Positions 9,000 through 18,189 of a stretch of 64,000 bases of DNA are shown here, piece after piece. The translations under genes were made by a program, and so were the position numbers. This DNA comes from Fuerstiella sp. GTDB lineage: Bacteria > Planctomycetota > Planctomycetia > Planctomycetales > Planctomycetaceae. The stretch lies in NCBI GenBank assembly GCA_022447225.1, contig JAKVAZ010000011.1, positions 124,001 through 188,000 of the forward strand. The letters run 5' to 3'. Below the pieces are notes generated by a model. That model had not been told where the DNA came from. It saw only the letters and a program-made list of their open reading frames with translations, and did not search any database. The first letter of the stretch is position 1, and the number at the start of each line of letters is the position of its first letter.

Positions 9000-9881
9000 T
9001 TAATTTTTTAGTTCCATGATTGTCTGCTGATCGATTTTCTGCAGGGCCTGTGCCCCGCGGACTTCCGATCGCATTTCCATGTGTAAATTTAACTGCATAC
9101 GGACCATACGACCCAGACTTTGATCAAAAAGAATCTGACCGGTGCCACGCGAGTCTGTCAGTGTCAGTTTTACGGGGGCATCGTCTTTGGGTTCAATTGA
9201 AACAGCGGGAGAGTAGTCGATGACGGCGAGTCCATTGTCATCAAGGCCTTTGTAAGTCATTTGCGCGTCCAGGCGAAGCGTGGCAAATGGTAGTTCAACA
9301 GTCTGCTGACTCTGCCATGTATCACCGCTCTCGACAGAATCTGCCGGTAGCACAACTGATGTCTGGCTCAGCATCTGCTTGAGTGCCGTTTCGTCCACGC
9401 CGGTGGGGGTTCCTGCGGCAGCCGTTTTTAGTGTTTCCAGCAAATTATCCGGAATACTGATCTCTTTGATGGCGCCCGTTGGTGCCATGGTGACTATGAA
9501 ACTTCTGTCGACAATTTTGCGGAAGACGTTTCCCAGTGATCTGACAAACGGATCATCGGGCGATTCCTTCGAACCTGAGTCGTATTCAATCGTCTGATTC
9601 CGGTCCGGTGACATTCTTACCTGAATGCGTTTAATGAACTGAGAAATCACGAAGTCACGACTGGCTGTACGCGTCTCCACGTCCCAGACCATCATCATTT
9701 TCTGCACCAGTTGTGACTGATTTTCGAATCCCCCAACCGTTGACGTGGTGACCATCTTGTTCTCAACGGTGTAATTCAGAGAATCTCCAGTGGACAGTTT
9801 CCATTCCAGAAGATCTTGTGAGTGGGCTGTCGATGTGGCACAGGCTGCGGCGGCCAGCCAGAGGCAGATTCGGGAAGTCAT
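9000..9881 (-). CDS. Secreted hypothetical protein (DUF6263-like)
   Basis: I choose ATG at 9881 over the longer frame from 10118, because it has GGAG eight bases upstream and opens a clear signal peptide (ICLWLAAAACATSTAHS, cut before QDLLEW). The mature part of about 270 residues is beta-rich and alternating, with features like SGDSLNYTVENKM, DNLLETLKTAAAG and GRMVRMQLNLHMEMRSE. This resembles, from memory, planctomycete proteins labelled DUF6263. It is periplasmic or exported; its role is unknown. It lies 211 bases downstream of the mutarotase gene. Confidence 0.8.
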   Translation of the reverse strand: MTSRICLWLAAAACATSTAHSQDLLEWKLSTGDSLNYTVENKMVTTSTVGGFENQSQLVQKMMMVWDVETRTASRDFVISQFIKRIQVRMSPDRNQTIEYDSGSKESPDDPFVRSLGNVFRKIVDRSFIVTMAPTGAIKEISIPDNLLETLKTAAAGTPTGVDETALKQMLSQTSVVLPADSVESGDTWQSQQTVELPFATLRLDAQMTYKGLDDNGLAVIDYSPAVSIEPKDDAPVKLTLTDSRGTGQILFDQSLGRMVRMQLNLHMEMRSEVRGAQALQKIDQQTIMELKN

Positions 9882-10092
9882 CAGGCAGGCTCCATCGTGA
9901 TGTGTTTGGTACAGACGGGAAATGAGAGTTTCCGGCCGAATTGAACTCGCGGATGAAGGGTTTTCATTCCCTGGCAGCGACGATTTTTGTGCGGGAATCA
10001 GCTGCCTGGTCACTGAGCCTTTCACTCTGAAAACCGAATTGTAGCGATTCAAGGAGAATTGACTCAAAGCCAATTCGGGCGTTTCCCAGCTG

Positions 10093-10545
10093 CTATTCAC
10101 CCGCTTTCCGGACACCAACAGTTAACAGGAGATTGGCCCAAAGAGCCTGGTCGCCGGTCTGAACTGTTAAAACGTGGTCTCTGGATGCTACAGCATCGTA
10201 GAAATCCCAGCGTTGGATCGGGGACAGATCGATGGTCAGCCCTGCCTCTGCCAGAATGGAGCGATATTCGTTCCAGACCGGCGGATCTTCTGGAAGACGA
10301 TGAGGATCGTCCTGCGGCATACCCATTGTTTGGACAGCTTCCACCGGAACAGCCGTTAGCAGGACTCGCAAAACCTGAGCGACAGTGACCAGGCCTGGAG
10401 TCAGATTCAGACTGACCAGTTTTGCGGTCGGTCCGATCGCCGAAGAGGCCGGGTAGTTGCCGTCCGCAATCAGAATTCGGGAACTATGCCCGGCCTGAGC
10501 AATAATCTGATTGATTTCAGGGTGGAGCAATTCTGATTTGAGCAT
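10093..10545 (-). CDS. RbsD/FucU family sugar mutarotase
   Basis: Members interconvert anomers of ribose or fucose (pyranase/mutarotase). The signature is AGHSSRILIADGNYPA, with the catalytic His and the DxNxP-type segment near residues 20-33, and the family C-terminus WANLLLTVGV. At about 150 residues the length is right. I take ATG at 10545; a TTG lies one codon earlier. The start is four bases after the RF1 stop codon, with AGGA inside the RF1 tail, so it is almost certainly translationally coupled to prfA. Which sugar it uses cannot be read. Confidence 0.88.
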   Translation of the reverse strand: MLKSELLHPEINQIIAQAGHSSRILIADGNYPASSAIGPTAKLVSLNLTPGLVTVAQVLRVLLTAVPVEAVQTMGMPQDDPHRLPEDPPVWNEYRSILAEAGLTIDLSPIQRWDFYDAVASRDHVLTVQTGDQALWANLLLTVGVRKAGE

Positions 10546-10549
10546 CAAG

Positions 10550-11614
10550 TCAGTTCCTCTTCAGTCGTTCCTGGCGATCAAATTCGAGGAGTCCCTCGAT
10601 TAATTCGTTCATTTCTCCGACTACGATACGATCCAGTTTGTGAATCGTAAGTCCGCAGCGGTGATCGGTGACCCGATTCTGCGGAAAATTGTAGGTCCGG
10701 ATTCGCTGACTGCGGTCGCCCGATCCGACCAGGGTGCGTCTTGCTTCGGCCCGCTTTTCAGCAGCCTGCCGCTGCTGAGTTTCCAGAATTCGACTCTTAA
10801 GTACTTTCAGGGCTTTGGCTCGATTCTTGTGCTGGCTTTTTTCGTCCTGAATCTTCACGGAGATGCCGGTCGGCAGATGTGTCATCCGGACAGCGCTTTC
10901 TGTTTTGTTTACTTTCTGTCCGCCTGGCCCGCCGGCACGCATGGTATCAATCTGCAGATCTTCCGGATTGATGACGACCTCCACATCCGTAGCTTCCGGA
11001 AGCACGGCCACTGTCGCGGCGCTCGTATGAATGCGCCCCTGTGTTTCTGTTTCGGGCACACGCTGAACGCGATGTCCGCCACTTTCAAACTGAAGCTCCT
11101 GAAACGCACCTTCTCCGGAAATGGAAACAACGACTTCTTTGATGCCGCCAAGTTCTGTCGGGCTAAATTCGATCAATTCGACTTTCCATTTCTTTGTTTC
11201 ACAGTATCGCATGTACATGTCGTAGAGATTTCTCGCGAAGAGTGCAGCCTCGTCCCCACCGGTTCCGGCTCGAATCTCCATAATCAATGAGCCACGAGTG
11301 ATCGAATCGCCCGCGGTTGCCAGGTCTTCGAGTTCTGTTTTGAGTTTTGCCATCCGTGCAGCAAGTTCACTGAGTTCTTCCTGAGCGTATTCTTTGGAGG
11401 CTGAGTCCGTTTCTTCGTCGACCATCATTTGTGCGGCATCGATGTCGCCCTCAAGTTGACGATAGGAACGAACAGCTTCGGCGACTTTGGCGAGCCCACC
11501 CATTTCCTTTTGGATCTCGAGCATTCGATCGATGCTGGCAGTGACCTCCGGATCCATCAGAAGCTGCTGGAGTTCTTCGTGGCGTTCGAATTTTTGTTCC
11601 AGGCTGGGAAACAT
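10550..11614 (-). CDS. prfA: Peptide chain release factor 1
   Basis: RF1 recognises UAA and UAG stop codons and triggers peptide release. At 354 residues it is full length. The catalytic loop GGPGGQ is present (in [17 protein letters not shown]). The stop-codon recognition tripeptide is P-E-T ([11 protein letters not shown]), which fits the PxT pattern of RF1 rather than SPF of RF2. The order on the minus strand is bL31, terminator, prfA, mutarotase; prmC is not adjacent. The start ATG at 11614 fits the family N-terminus. Confidence 0.97.
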   Translation of the reverse strand: MFPSLEQKFERHEELQQLLMDPEVTASIDRMLEIQKEMGGLAKVAEAVRSYRQLEGDIDAAQMMVDEETDSASKEYAQEELSELAARMAKLKTELEDLATAGDSITRGSLIMEIRAGTGGDEAALFARNLYDMYMRYCETKKWKVELIEFSPTELGGIKEVVVSISGEGAFQELQFESGGHRVQRVPETETQGRIHTSAATVAVLPEATDVEVVINPEDLQIDTMRAGGPGGQKVNKTESAVRMTHLPTGISVKIQDEKSQHKNRAKALKVLKSRILETQQRQAAEKRAEARRTLVGSGDRSQRIRTYNFPQNRVTDHRCGLTIHKLDRIVVGEMNELIEGLLEFDRQERLKRN

Positions 11615-11928
11615 AACTGAGATTCCTTGGACAGCGGATCGAACGGGTATGCCATTTCGGTTCCGGATGAGTCAGCGGATAGTGCGGGCAGTGGATGTTG
11701 CAGGTGTTCGCACTTGACTGCGTCCTGTCGCAGTCCGGCGTCCTGTCTTCAGACAGAGTCCACAGCAGGCAGAAATTCAATGGATTCGGAATTAAACGAA
11801 ATCACAGGCAGTCCATCAAAAGTAAATGACCCCGCAGCGAATGTTTCATACTTTACGCGGAGAAAAAGTAAAGGACGCACACAGACCTCTGTGTACGTCC
11901 CTCTTTTGAAATGTCAGTCTGTTTTGAG
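11615..11928. other. Intergenic region between bL31 and RF1 genes, 314 bases
   Basis: It contains the bL31 terminator at 11873-11900 and, presumably, the RF1 promoter in the remaining 250 bases. Nothing else is seen. Confidence 0.4.
11873..11900 (-). terminator. Terminator downstream of bL31
   Basis: The arm GGACGCACACAG pairs with CTGTGTACGTCC (one mismatch) around a 4-base loop. Read on the minus strand it is followed by TTTACTTTTT. It lies 28 bases after the bL31 stop codon and separates bL31 from RF1 transcription. Confidence 0.75.
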
Positions 11929-12189
11929 CTATTGATCTGCGTCTTTGGCTTTGCCCCATTTCTTCTGGAATTTTTCGACGCGTCCCGCGGAATCGACGAA
12001 CTTCATTTTTCCGGTGTAGAACGGGTGCGATGCTGAGCTGATTTCGACTTTGACCAGTGGATATTCATTGCCATCGTCCCACTTGTCGTTCTCTTTGGAG
12101 GCAATCGTGGACTTGATGAGGAAACGGGTTCCTGTCGATGTGTCCATGAAGATCACATCCCGGTAATTTGGATGGATGTCTTTTTTCAT
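11929..12189 (-). CDS. rpmE2: 50S ribosomal protein bL31, type B
   Basis: This is an 86-residue ribosomal protein. The N-terminus [14 protein letters not shown] and the segment [20 protein letters not shown] identify the long type B form. The zinc-binding cysteines of the type A form are absent: the protein has no Cys. I take ATG at 12189; the GTG one codon upstream is the other option. A terminator follows. Confidence 0.95.
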   Translation of the reverse strand: MKKDIHPNYRDVIFMDTSTGTRFLIKSTIASKENDKWDDGNEYPLVKVEISSASHPFYTGKMKFVDSAGRVEKFQKKWGKAKDADQ

Positions 12190-12532
12190 CACTCCAGTGC
12201 CTTCTTAGACTTCTTATTTCAGTAAACTTGTTCAGTTGGAGTCAAGTTTTCGGAGCGACCGGCGGGAGCGTTTTTCAGGTCTCCGCTCGCACATTCCGAG
12301 GAGCTGCCTCGTTTGATTCTGAAACCAGACTCAAACGTCACGACTGACAGTCTGGCAGATGACGAGTCCGACAGCGGCCAAGATAAACTTCCATCGTTCA
12401 TCAGAAATTCAGGGCAAGCAGTCTAAACCCGGGTTTCGGGACCTACAAGCCAGAATGGACACTACCCCGAATTCGGGAGCAGTCATACATACCTGCACCG
12501 GTATGACCGGACAAAAATGTGTCCACTGGATT
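12190..12532. other. Intergenic region, 343 bases
   Basis: It lies between the beta-propeller gene and bL31, both on the minus strand, and should hold the bL31 promoter. A 12-base palindrome AAACCCGGGTTT sits at 12425-12436 without a T tract. Nothing else is seen. Confidence 0.4.
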
Positions 12533-13807
12533 CTAAAGGCCGATCAGACTCAGGCTGCTGTGACTCCGCAGCAGAATTTTACTGCCAACGAAGACCGGTG
12601 TTGCCACTGTCAGCTCGTTTTCCAGAACGTTTTCTGAGACGAGAGTGAATTCACTGGCATTGGCGTCCACTACGAAAACGGTTCCGTCTTCCCGAGTCAG
12701 ATACAAATGACCGTCCGCGACAACCGGGGAGGAACTATAACTGTGTCGGCTTTTTGGCAATTGTCCGTTCCAGATGATTCGGCCGGTCCGGATATCCAGA
12801 CAGTACACTGTTCCGCGATTGCGTCCACCATCTCCACAGATGAACGCACGGTCATTAAGGACAGCCGGGGTCGGCACGTCAGCAGACGTGTTTTTGTTGG
12901 TGTAGAGTACATGGCTGTCGGTTACGTCGCCGGATCCGCCCATGCGAATCGCGGTCAATGTGGTACCGCGAGCATATGGAGCCAAAACGATACCCTGAGT
13001 GGCGACAGGTGATGAAATCGAACGAAAATACTTTTCACCGTCCGGGTTCAATCCTCCCGCACGCCACAACTCGGTTCCGTCTTTAGCGGCATGTGCTGTG
13101 ACATGATCAGATCCCAGCACGATGATTGTCTGGCTGTTGTCTTCGTTGCGTACAACGGCCGGGGTTGAATAACTCTGATTAGCCTCCAGGGGGGCATCCA
13201 GGTCGCGGTCAACCTTCCACAGTACTCTGCCATCAGTCGCCCGGAGTGCAGCGATCCAGGACGGACCTGATTGTACACAGGAAACCACGATTGCCCCGTC
13301 GATGAGCACTGGAGAGTTTCCCAGGTCCCACCAGAGTGTATCGACGGTCACTTCTCCGAATTTTTTGTGCAGATTCACGCTCCAGATCAACTCCCCGTCC
13401 AGGCTGCAGCATCCCAAGTCGCCGCTTTTGAAATAGGCGAATACGTGCTGACCATCGGTTAACGGCGACGAGTTGGCTCCTGTTGCTTTCTTGTGTTTTC
13501 CCGGGATTTCGGTGCCCAGAGTCTGCGACCACTGCTGTCGTCCATCCATTCTGAAGCAGATCAAACGATTTTTTCCCCGGGCGTTGAGTGTGACGAAGAT
13601 TCGGTTTCCGGCAACGGCAGGAGTTGATCCGCCCGGTCCTGGCAACTCGGTTTTCCACAGTAAATTGCTGTCTTTGGACCATTTAACCGGATATCCACTT
13701 CCGTCGGCTGTGCCGGTCCCGTGCGGTCCCAGCCAGCCTGGCCAGTCAGCCGCATGGCAAAAATCGGACATTGAAGCCAGCGAGATACAACAGAGGATCA
13801 GACGCAT
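12533..13807 (-). CDS. Secreted PQQ-like beta-propeller (quinoprotein-fold) protein
   Basis: I choose ATG at 13807 over the frame start at 13921: AGGA precedes it and it opens a signal peptide (LILCCISLASMSDFCHA, then ADWPGWLGP). The 424 residues form repeated blades with the W-x-T-x-L pattern, for example LLWKTELPGPGGSTPAV, and GTEL/GTVY strand ends, as in PQQ_2 and BamB-like propellers. The family is abundant in planctomycetes, often beside sulfatases; none is near here. It is probably periplasmic. A scaffold or enzymatic role cannot be told apart. Confidence 0.88.
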   Translation of the reverse strand: MRLILCCISLASMSDFCHAADWPGWLGPHGTGTADGSGYPVKWSKDSNLLWKTELPGPGGSTPAVAGNRIFVTLNARGKNRLICFRMDGRQQWSQTLGTEIPGKHKKATGANSSPLTDGQHVFAYFKSGDLGCCSLDGELIWSVNLHKKFGEVTVDTLWWDLGNSPVLIDGAIVVSCVQSGPSWIAALRATDGRVLWKVDRDLDAPLEANQSYSTPAVVRNEDNSQTIIVLGSDHVTAHAAKDGTELWRAGGLNPDGEKYFRSISSPVATQGIVLAPYARGTTLTAIRMGGSGDVTDSHVLYTNKNTSADVPTPAVLNDRAFICGDGGRNRGTVYCLDIRTGRIIWNGQLPKSRHSYSSSPVVADGHLYLTREDGTVFVVDANASEFTLVSENVLENELTVATPVFVGSKILLRSHSSLSLIGL

Positions 13808-14059
13808 GCTAATGAATCCTGAGAACTCGGAAAATTTTTTACCGTGACCGACATAGCCACCATTTTTAGTCAGCCATCCGGCGCGAAACAACTGATAAGC
13901 CGCACGTCGGATCGAAACCACTGTTCAGAACTCTGCCCGACAGTCTCGATTTGTAAAAAACGGATTCACTTGCAACCAACAAATCGACGAACGATTGAAT
14001 TCAGGCTATCCTGCACACTGATAGAAATTACTAGTTCATGCCATTCGATCGAAGAGCCC

Positions 14060-14296
14060 ATGAGTGACGATCAAGCGACCGGAACTTCTTCAGAACCGTT
14101 GTTTACAGTGGCGGAAGTTGAGAAGCTCACCAATGATGATGTAACAGCCGGACGTGCGATCGGGAAGATGCTGTCAATCCTGTTTCTATACACGGTCGGG
14201 GCAACAATTCTCGTAACAATGCTGACCTATAAGGGATGTATGATCGACAACAGTGCCGGGGTTGCGGCGGAACAACCGGAATCGACAGGCCACTGA
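14060..14296 (+). CDS. Small single-pass membrane protein
   Basis: This is a 78-residue protein from ATG at 14060; the open frame extends further upstream but that part is not protein-like. An acidic N-terminus (FTVAEVEKLTNDDVTAG) precedes one hydrophobic segment at about residues 38-57 (MLSILFLYTVGATILVTMLT). I do not recognise it. The stop lies seven bases from the end of the convergent PIG-L gene. Confidence 0.6.
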   Translation: MSDDQATGTSSEPLFTVAEVEKLTNDDVTAGRAIGKMLSILFLYTVGATILVTMLTYKGCMIDNSAGVAAEQPESTGH

Positions 14297-14303
14297 CGGA
14301 CGA

Positions 14304-15071
14304 CTATTCGATTTCCAGGAGTTTTCCAAGCAGATTGTCGGTGGGATGAGGGTGCCCTTTGTACTGACGGAAACCTTCGCCGTATTCAGTACCGAGTTCT
14401 TTCCCCCGCAGGGCAGCCCAGCGGCGCGATGCATTGAGATATTCATCGATGCCGTGTTGACGCTGTAGCCAGTTTCGCTGACTGGCATGGCAGGCCAGCA
14501 GTTCCAGACGTTTCTCGATTACGCTGCTGATATCAACAATCATGTCGACCGGATGCCGCACACCAAAGTGATCGGTTCCCTCAACCGAATCAACGTAATA
14601 CAGATGCGGAATCCTGGTACAGCACGGAGCCGGGTCCCATTGTTGAGTGCGATAGTTGGGTACTGCGGCATTGAAACAGGCATCACGTACAAGTTGACTG
14701 GTGATTTCGTGATCGTGCATGTAGTCCACGGGAGGTGGAGCAAAAATGATGTCGGGATGCTTTCGTCTGATGAACTCGGTCATTCGGCGTCGACTGTTGT
14801 TGTCGAATACGATCGACAGATCCCGGAATTCGAGACAAGTGTAGTCCACTTCCATCATGGCAGCAGAGGCTGCAGCTTCTGCCCGCCGCACGTTGGAGAT
14901 TTCTTCCGCCGAAAGTTCATCGCTTCCTTTGTCACCGGGGGTCATGGTTGCAACGGACACGCCGCAGCCAAGCTGCTTCAGTTTAAGCAGCGTTCCGGCA
15001 CACTGAATCTCGATATCATCGGGGTGGGCATGCACAGCTAAGATTCTTGTTGAAGCAGGGTCTGCATCCAC
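14304..15071 (-). CDS. PIG-L/LmbE-family N-deacetylase
   Basis: Members are zinc-dependent deacetylases acting on N-acetylglucosamine-linked substrates; the BshB enzymes of bacillithiol synthesis belong here. The zinc motif AHPDDIE is at residues 15-21, and the third ligand is in YMHDHEITSQLV. At 255 residues the length is typical. The start is GTG at 15071. BshB1-like features are present, but no bshA or bshC is in the window, so I leave the substrate open. Confidence 0.88.
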   Translation of the reverse strand: MDADPASTRILAVHAHPDDIEIQCAGTLLKLKQLGCGVSVATMTPGDKGSDELSAEEISNVRRAEAAASAAMMEVDYTCLEFRDLSIVFDNNSRRRMTEFIRRKHPDIIFAPPPVDYMHDHEITSQLVRDACFNAAVPNYRTQQWDPAPCCTRIPHLYYVDSVEGTDHFGVRHPVDMIVDISSVIEKRLELLACHASQRNWLQRQHGIDEYLNASRRWAALRGKELGTEYGEGFRQYKGHPHPTDNLLGKLLEIE

Positions 15072-15355
15072 GACTGTTTTTCCTGGATTCGGTGCGAAAG
15101 TGAATCGAGACTGACGACGTATTACGGGGCAGGATCCGAATACGTTCGGACAGTAAATTCGGACGACTGCCTGTGAATCTCAGCTGCAAAGTATCCAATT
15201 GACAATTGCGTCTCCAGTTAGACTCTTCTTGGCAGGTTTGCCGGAATGCAGCGATCGGCAGAAATGGCCGGTCTTTCCCGGCCGTGACTGTCGAATGCTG
15301 TTTTCCAGGAAGTGGATTCCCACTAGACTTTTGCCGTGACATCAGAAGTCTCTGG

Positions 15356-16675
15356 ATGGCGGGTCACATTTCTTCTGCACGGGATCGAAGGATCGAACGA
15401 GTGTGTGTTCGTCTGGCAATCGGGTTTCTGACAGTCTTGACTCTGACCGGTTGCGGTGATCAAGGCAGCCGTTCAACTGAATCTTCCGGAGCCATTTTGC
15501 CTGGCACGGCAGAGAACAGAGTACCGGCCGGTATCACGGCTGACGTAACCGGCCCGGAGCGACACGCTGCTGATGAGGATGGCAGACAGGTCGGGGGGAG
15601 TCAAATTCTGGCTAGTCAGGATCCTGTTGCGAAATTACTGTCAGAGATTCAGCAGCTGCAGGTAAAGGCCGCTGCCGGTACTACCCGCGGTGACGATTCA
15701 AACAGTGAAATCGTGCTCAAGGCGACGGAAGTCATTCGACTGACGATGCAGGATTCGTCACAGGGAGGTCAGTTTCTGGACGCAGTGCGTGGTCTCCTTC
15801 AGGCGCGGCTGCACCTGGCGCTCAACGGTTCTAACGCCCAAATCGATCAGCTGTATGCAGACGTTCAGGCGTTAAACGATCGTGATCCGAAGTCAGAACC
15901 TGCTGCTGAAGGGATTTACTACCTTGCTAAGTTGGCTCACACGAAGGCTCGGCGGGCACGTGAACAGAAAGCTGACTGGAACGTCAATTTTTCAAGATGG
16001 GCTCGTGACTTTGCTGCTCGATTTCCACAGCAGACAGAGCGTGCGCTGACTTTACTGTTTGGAGCAGGCCGCAGCTGTGAAATGAACGCAGCAAGAGTCA
16101 ACAGTGCAGAAGAGGCCGCTTTGCTGAGAGCAGAAGCTCGTTTGTGTTACGTCATGCTGATGGAAACATGGCCGAAAGAGCCTCAGGGACAGGAAGCGGT
16201 GGCGGTTCTCAGACGTCTTGAGCTCCCCGGTCAAAAACTGGCTCAGTTTTCCGGTCCCTTACTCTCCGGCGGAACACTTCGTGCGGAACAACTTTCCGGA
16301 AAGGTAATACTGATCTATTTCTGGGATTCCGAGAGTCACGATTTTAAGAATGACTGGGTACCGCTGCTCAGGAAGGCCGAATCTCAGTTGCCGGCGGATC
16401 TGGTCCGCTTCATTGGTGTCAATCTGGATGAGGATCCTGATCGCTGTCGAAAATCGGTACAGGAACTCGGAATACCAGGTGAACAGATCTGTTTCCGGCA
16501 CGAAAAACGTTGTGGCTGGAACAGTCCGCTTGTGAGGTTCTGGGGAGTTTCTCAGAGTCCCGGTGTGTGGCTTGTCGGGAGTGATGGTGTGGTGGATTCG
16601 GTTGACGTACGTCGCGCAGAACTTGCGTCCCGCATGAAAAACCTGGTTCGTCGTTCGCGTGTTTCTCTTAATTGA
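15356..16675 (+). CDS. Lipoprotein with TlpA/thioredoxin-like C-terminal domain
   Basis: ATG at 15356 opens a lipoprotein signal, LAIGFLTVLTLTGC, with lipidation about residue 35; the longer frame from 15206 is not signal-like. Residues about 90-270 are helical and repeat-like (TPR-type). The C-terminal 140 residues have a TlpA/redoxin pattern: FSGPLLSGGTL, GKVILIYFWDSESHDF, FIGVNLDEDP, SPGVWLVGSDG. The active-site CxxC expected after FWD is replaced by SESH. So it is likely membrane-anchored and periplasmic but not a standard disulfide reductase. It lies alone; a 675-base gap follows. Confidence 0.82.
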   Translation: MAGHISSARDRRIERVCVRLAIGFLTVLTLTGCGDQGSRSTESSGAILPGTAENRVPAGITADVTGPERHAADEDGRQVGGSQILASQDPVAKLLSEIQQLQVKAAAGTTRGDDSNSEIVLKATEVIRLTMQDSSQGGQFLDAVRGLLQARLHLALNGSNAQIDQLYADVQALNDRDPKSEPAAEGIYYLAKLAHTKARRAREQKADWNVNFSRWARDFAARFPQQTERALTLLFGAGRSCEMNAARVNSAEEAALLRAEARLCYVMLMETWPKEPQGQEAVAVLRRLELPGQKLAQFSGPLLSGGTLRAEQLSGKVILIYFWDSESHDFKNDWVPLLRKAESQLPADLVRFIGVNLDEDPDRCRKSVQELGIPGEQICFRHEKRCGWNSPLVRFWGVSQSPGVWLVGSDGVVDSVDVRRAELASRMKNLVRRSRVSLN

Positions 16676-17350
16676 ATCCGTTCCCCGTCACCATCCGTTT
16701 CCATACATGCGGCAATCGAAACCAGCGGCCGACCGGCTGTCAAATCAGGGGTGGGAAAGCAATATCTTTAAATGTTTTTACTTTTCCGCAATGACGAAGG
16801 TCATACGTGTCCGTCTTTGTCTTCATTTCCATAAACAGAGGAGAATTTTCTGTGTTAAGATTTTCTGAATTTTGCAGAAGGCGTCGGGGAAATTAATGGA
16901 GTGTAGCGACTGCCTGTTTGAGTTCTGAAGCAGACTCATGTCAGTGACCGGCGAACTTCCGATTACTGACAGCGCGACGCCGGAATTCAGGTGACCCGTG
17001 AAACCGGGTGACGTCTTGAAACGGTTAACTGTTAATGAACATATCCAGTTCCCGGAAACTATCCCGGTGGATTCTCGCTTCCGCGATGCTCCTGTTCTCT
17101 GGGGACTCCATGTGAATTGGTTCCGTCTGCGCAGAGGGAACGATGGCTGATTTGTCATTTCTTCGGTTGATCCAACGGGAGGCGACCGATTTTGATTTCC
17201 TGTCAGTTGGCTGTTTTTTTTGGGCGATGAGGCCGTTCCTTTAGATATCTGTTTATGGGACGTTTACCCACAGGACTTGGTGGAAGTCTTCCGGTGTGGA
17301 TGTTGTTTTAGCGTTTCTGATTTAAGCGGAAATCTGGACTGGTAACCAAA
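16676..17350. other. Intergenic region upstream of the LexA-like gene, 675 bases
   Basis: I see no coding sequence. A weak inverted repeat, ACCCG/CGGGT, sits near 16990-17010. No palindrome close to the LexA-like start stands out as an operator. The last 130 bases are T-rich and could hold the promoter. Confidence 0.4.
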
Positions 17351-18016
17351 ATGAAATCCGTTTCCAAACGGCAGGCTTTGACACCGCGTCAGCGAGAGAT
17401 TTTTGAATTTATACGTTCAACGATTGTTGACCGCGGCTACGGGCCGACGGTCCGGGAAATCGCTGGCGAATTTGGGATTCGGTCACCGAACGGTGTGATG
17501 GGACATTTGAAGGCCCTTGAAAAGAAAGGACTCATCAGCCGTGAATCCAACATGTCTCGAGCGATTCAGATTTGCACCGGAACCACCAACCGCCTGCGAG
17601 TACCGTTTGATGGCACCGCTGTTTCCGGAGGTCCGATTTGTGCCCCTGTTTCAACAGATCAATTTATCGAATTTGGAGATGTTTTTGACGAAACGGATCG
17701 ATCGACGATTAAGGTCGAAGGTTCTGCATTCGTTCCTCTTGGCATCTGTGACGGTGATTTTTTGATCATCAGCCGGCACAGTCAATGTGAACCGGATACT
17801 CTGGTTGTCACCATTGACGACCGTCAGCAGGTTGATATCTGTCGGATTCCGGAAGACGCAGGCCCTCCGGTTCCGGCAATTTCCGGTGAGTTACCGTCTT
17901 CCGGACAGCGAACCCTGGGGGGCCTTGTTGGCGTGGTGCGCAAAATGCAAGGACTGTCAGCAGTCGAACCAGAGGTCCGTGGTGTCGTCCGTAATCTGCT
18001 GAAAACCAATTCATGA
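17351..18016 (+). CDS. LexA-like repressor with degenerate autoprotease
   Basis: The protein has 221 residues. The N-terminal winged helix (residues 10-66) is a good LexA DNA-binding domain: LTPRQREIFEF, GPTVREIAGEFGIRSPNGVM, HLKALEKKGLI. The C-terminal S24 domain is recognisable (KVEGSAFVPLGICDGDFLI; LGGLVGVVRK). All three self-cleavage elements are altered. The cleavage site Ala-Gly reads Ser-Gly (VSGGPI, 91-96). The nucleophile Ser in VxGxSM reads Ala126 in VEGSAF. There is no lysine between residues 121 and 198, so the general base is missing. It probably binds DNA but cannot self-cleave. It is monocistronic. It may be a paralogue of a true LexA elsewhere. Confidence 0.85.
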   Translation: MKSVSKRQALTPRQREIFEFIRSTIVDRGYGPTVREIAGEFGIRSPNGVMGHLKALEKKGLISRESNMSRAIQICTGTTNRLRVPFDGTAVSGGPICAPVSTDQFIEFGDVFDETDRSTIKVEGSAFVPLGICDGDFLIISRHSQCEPDTLVVTIDDRQQVDICRIPEDAGPPVPAISGELPSSGQRTLGGLVGVVRKMQGLSAVEPEVRGVVRNLLKTNS

Positions 18017-18189
18017 TTGGTCAATCCGGAGCGAGATGCAGTCACACCGCCCCTGAGACAGTCTCCACACGTCGGTTATCTGTACAGATTGTCAAAATCG
18101 TTCAAGCCAGACACCGCAATGATCTCAGCGAACAAATTGCCCGTTAGCTATGCGTGGTCGCGTCAATCTGAGATTTCTGACAACCTGCC

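Noticed and set aside
12425-12436. Palindrome AAACCCGGGTTT
   Set aside because: Isolated, short, with no loop or T tract and no link to a promoter. It may be chance.
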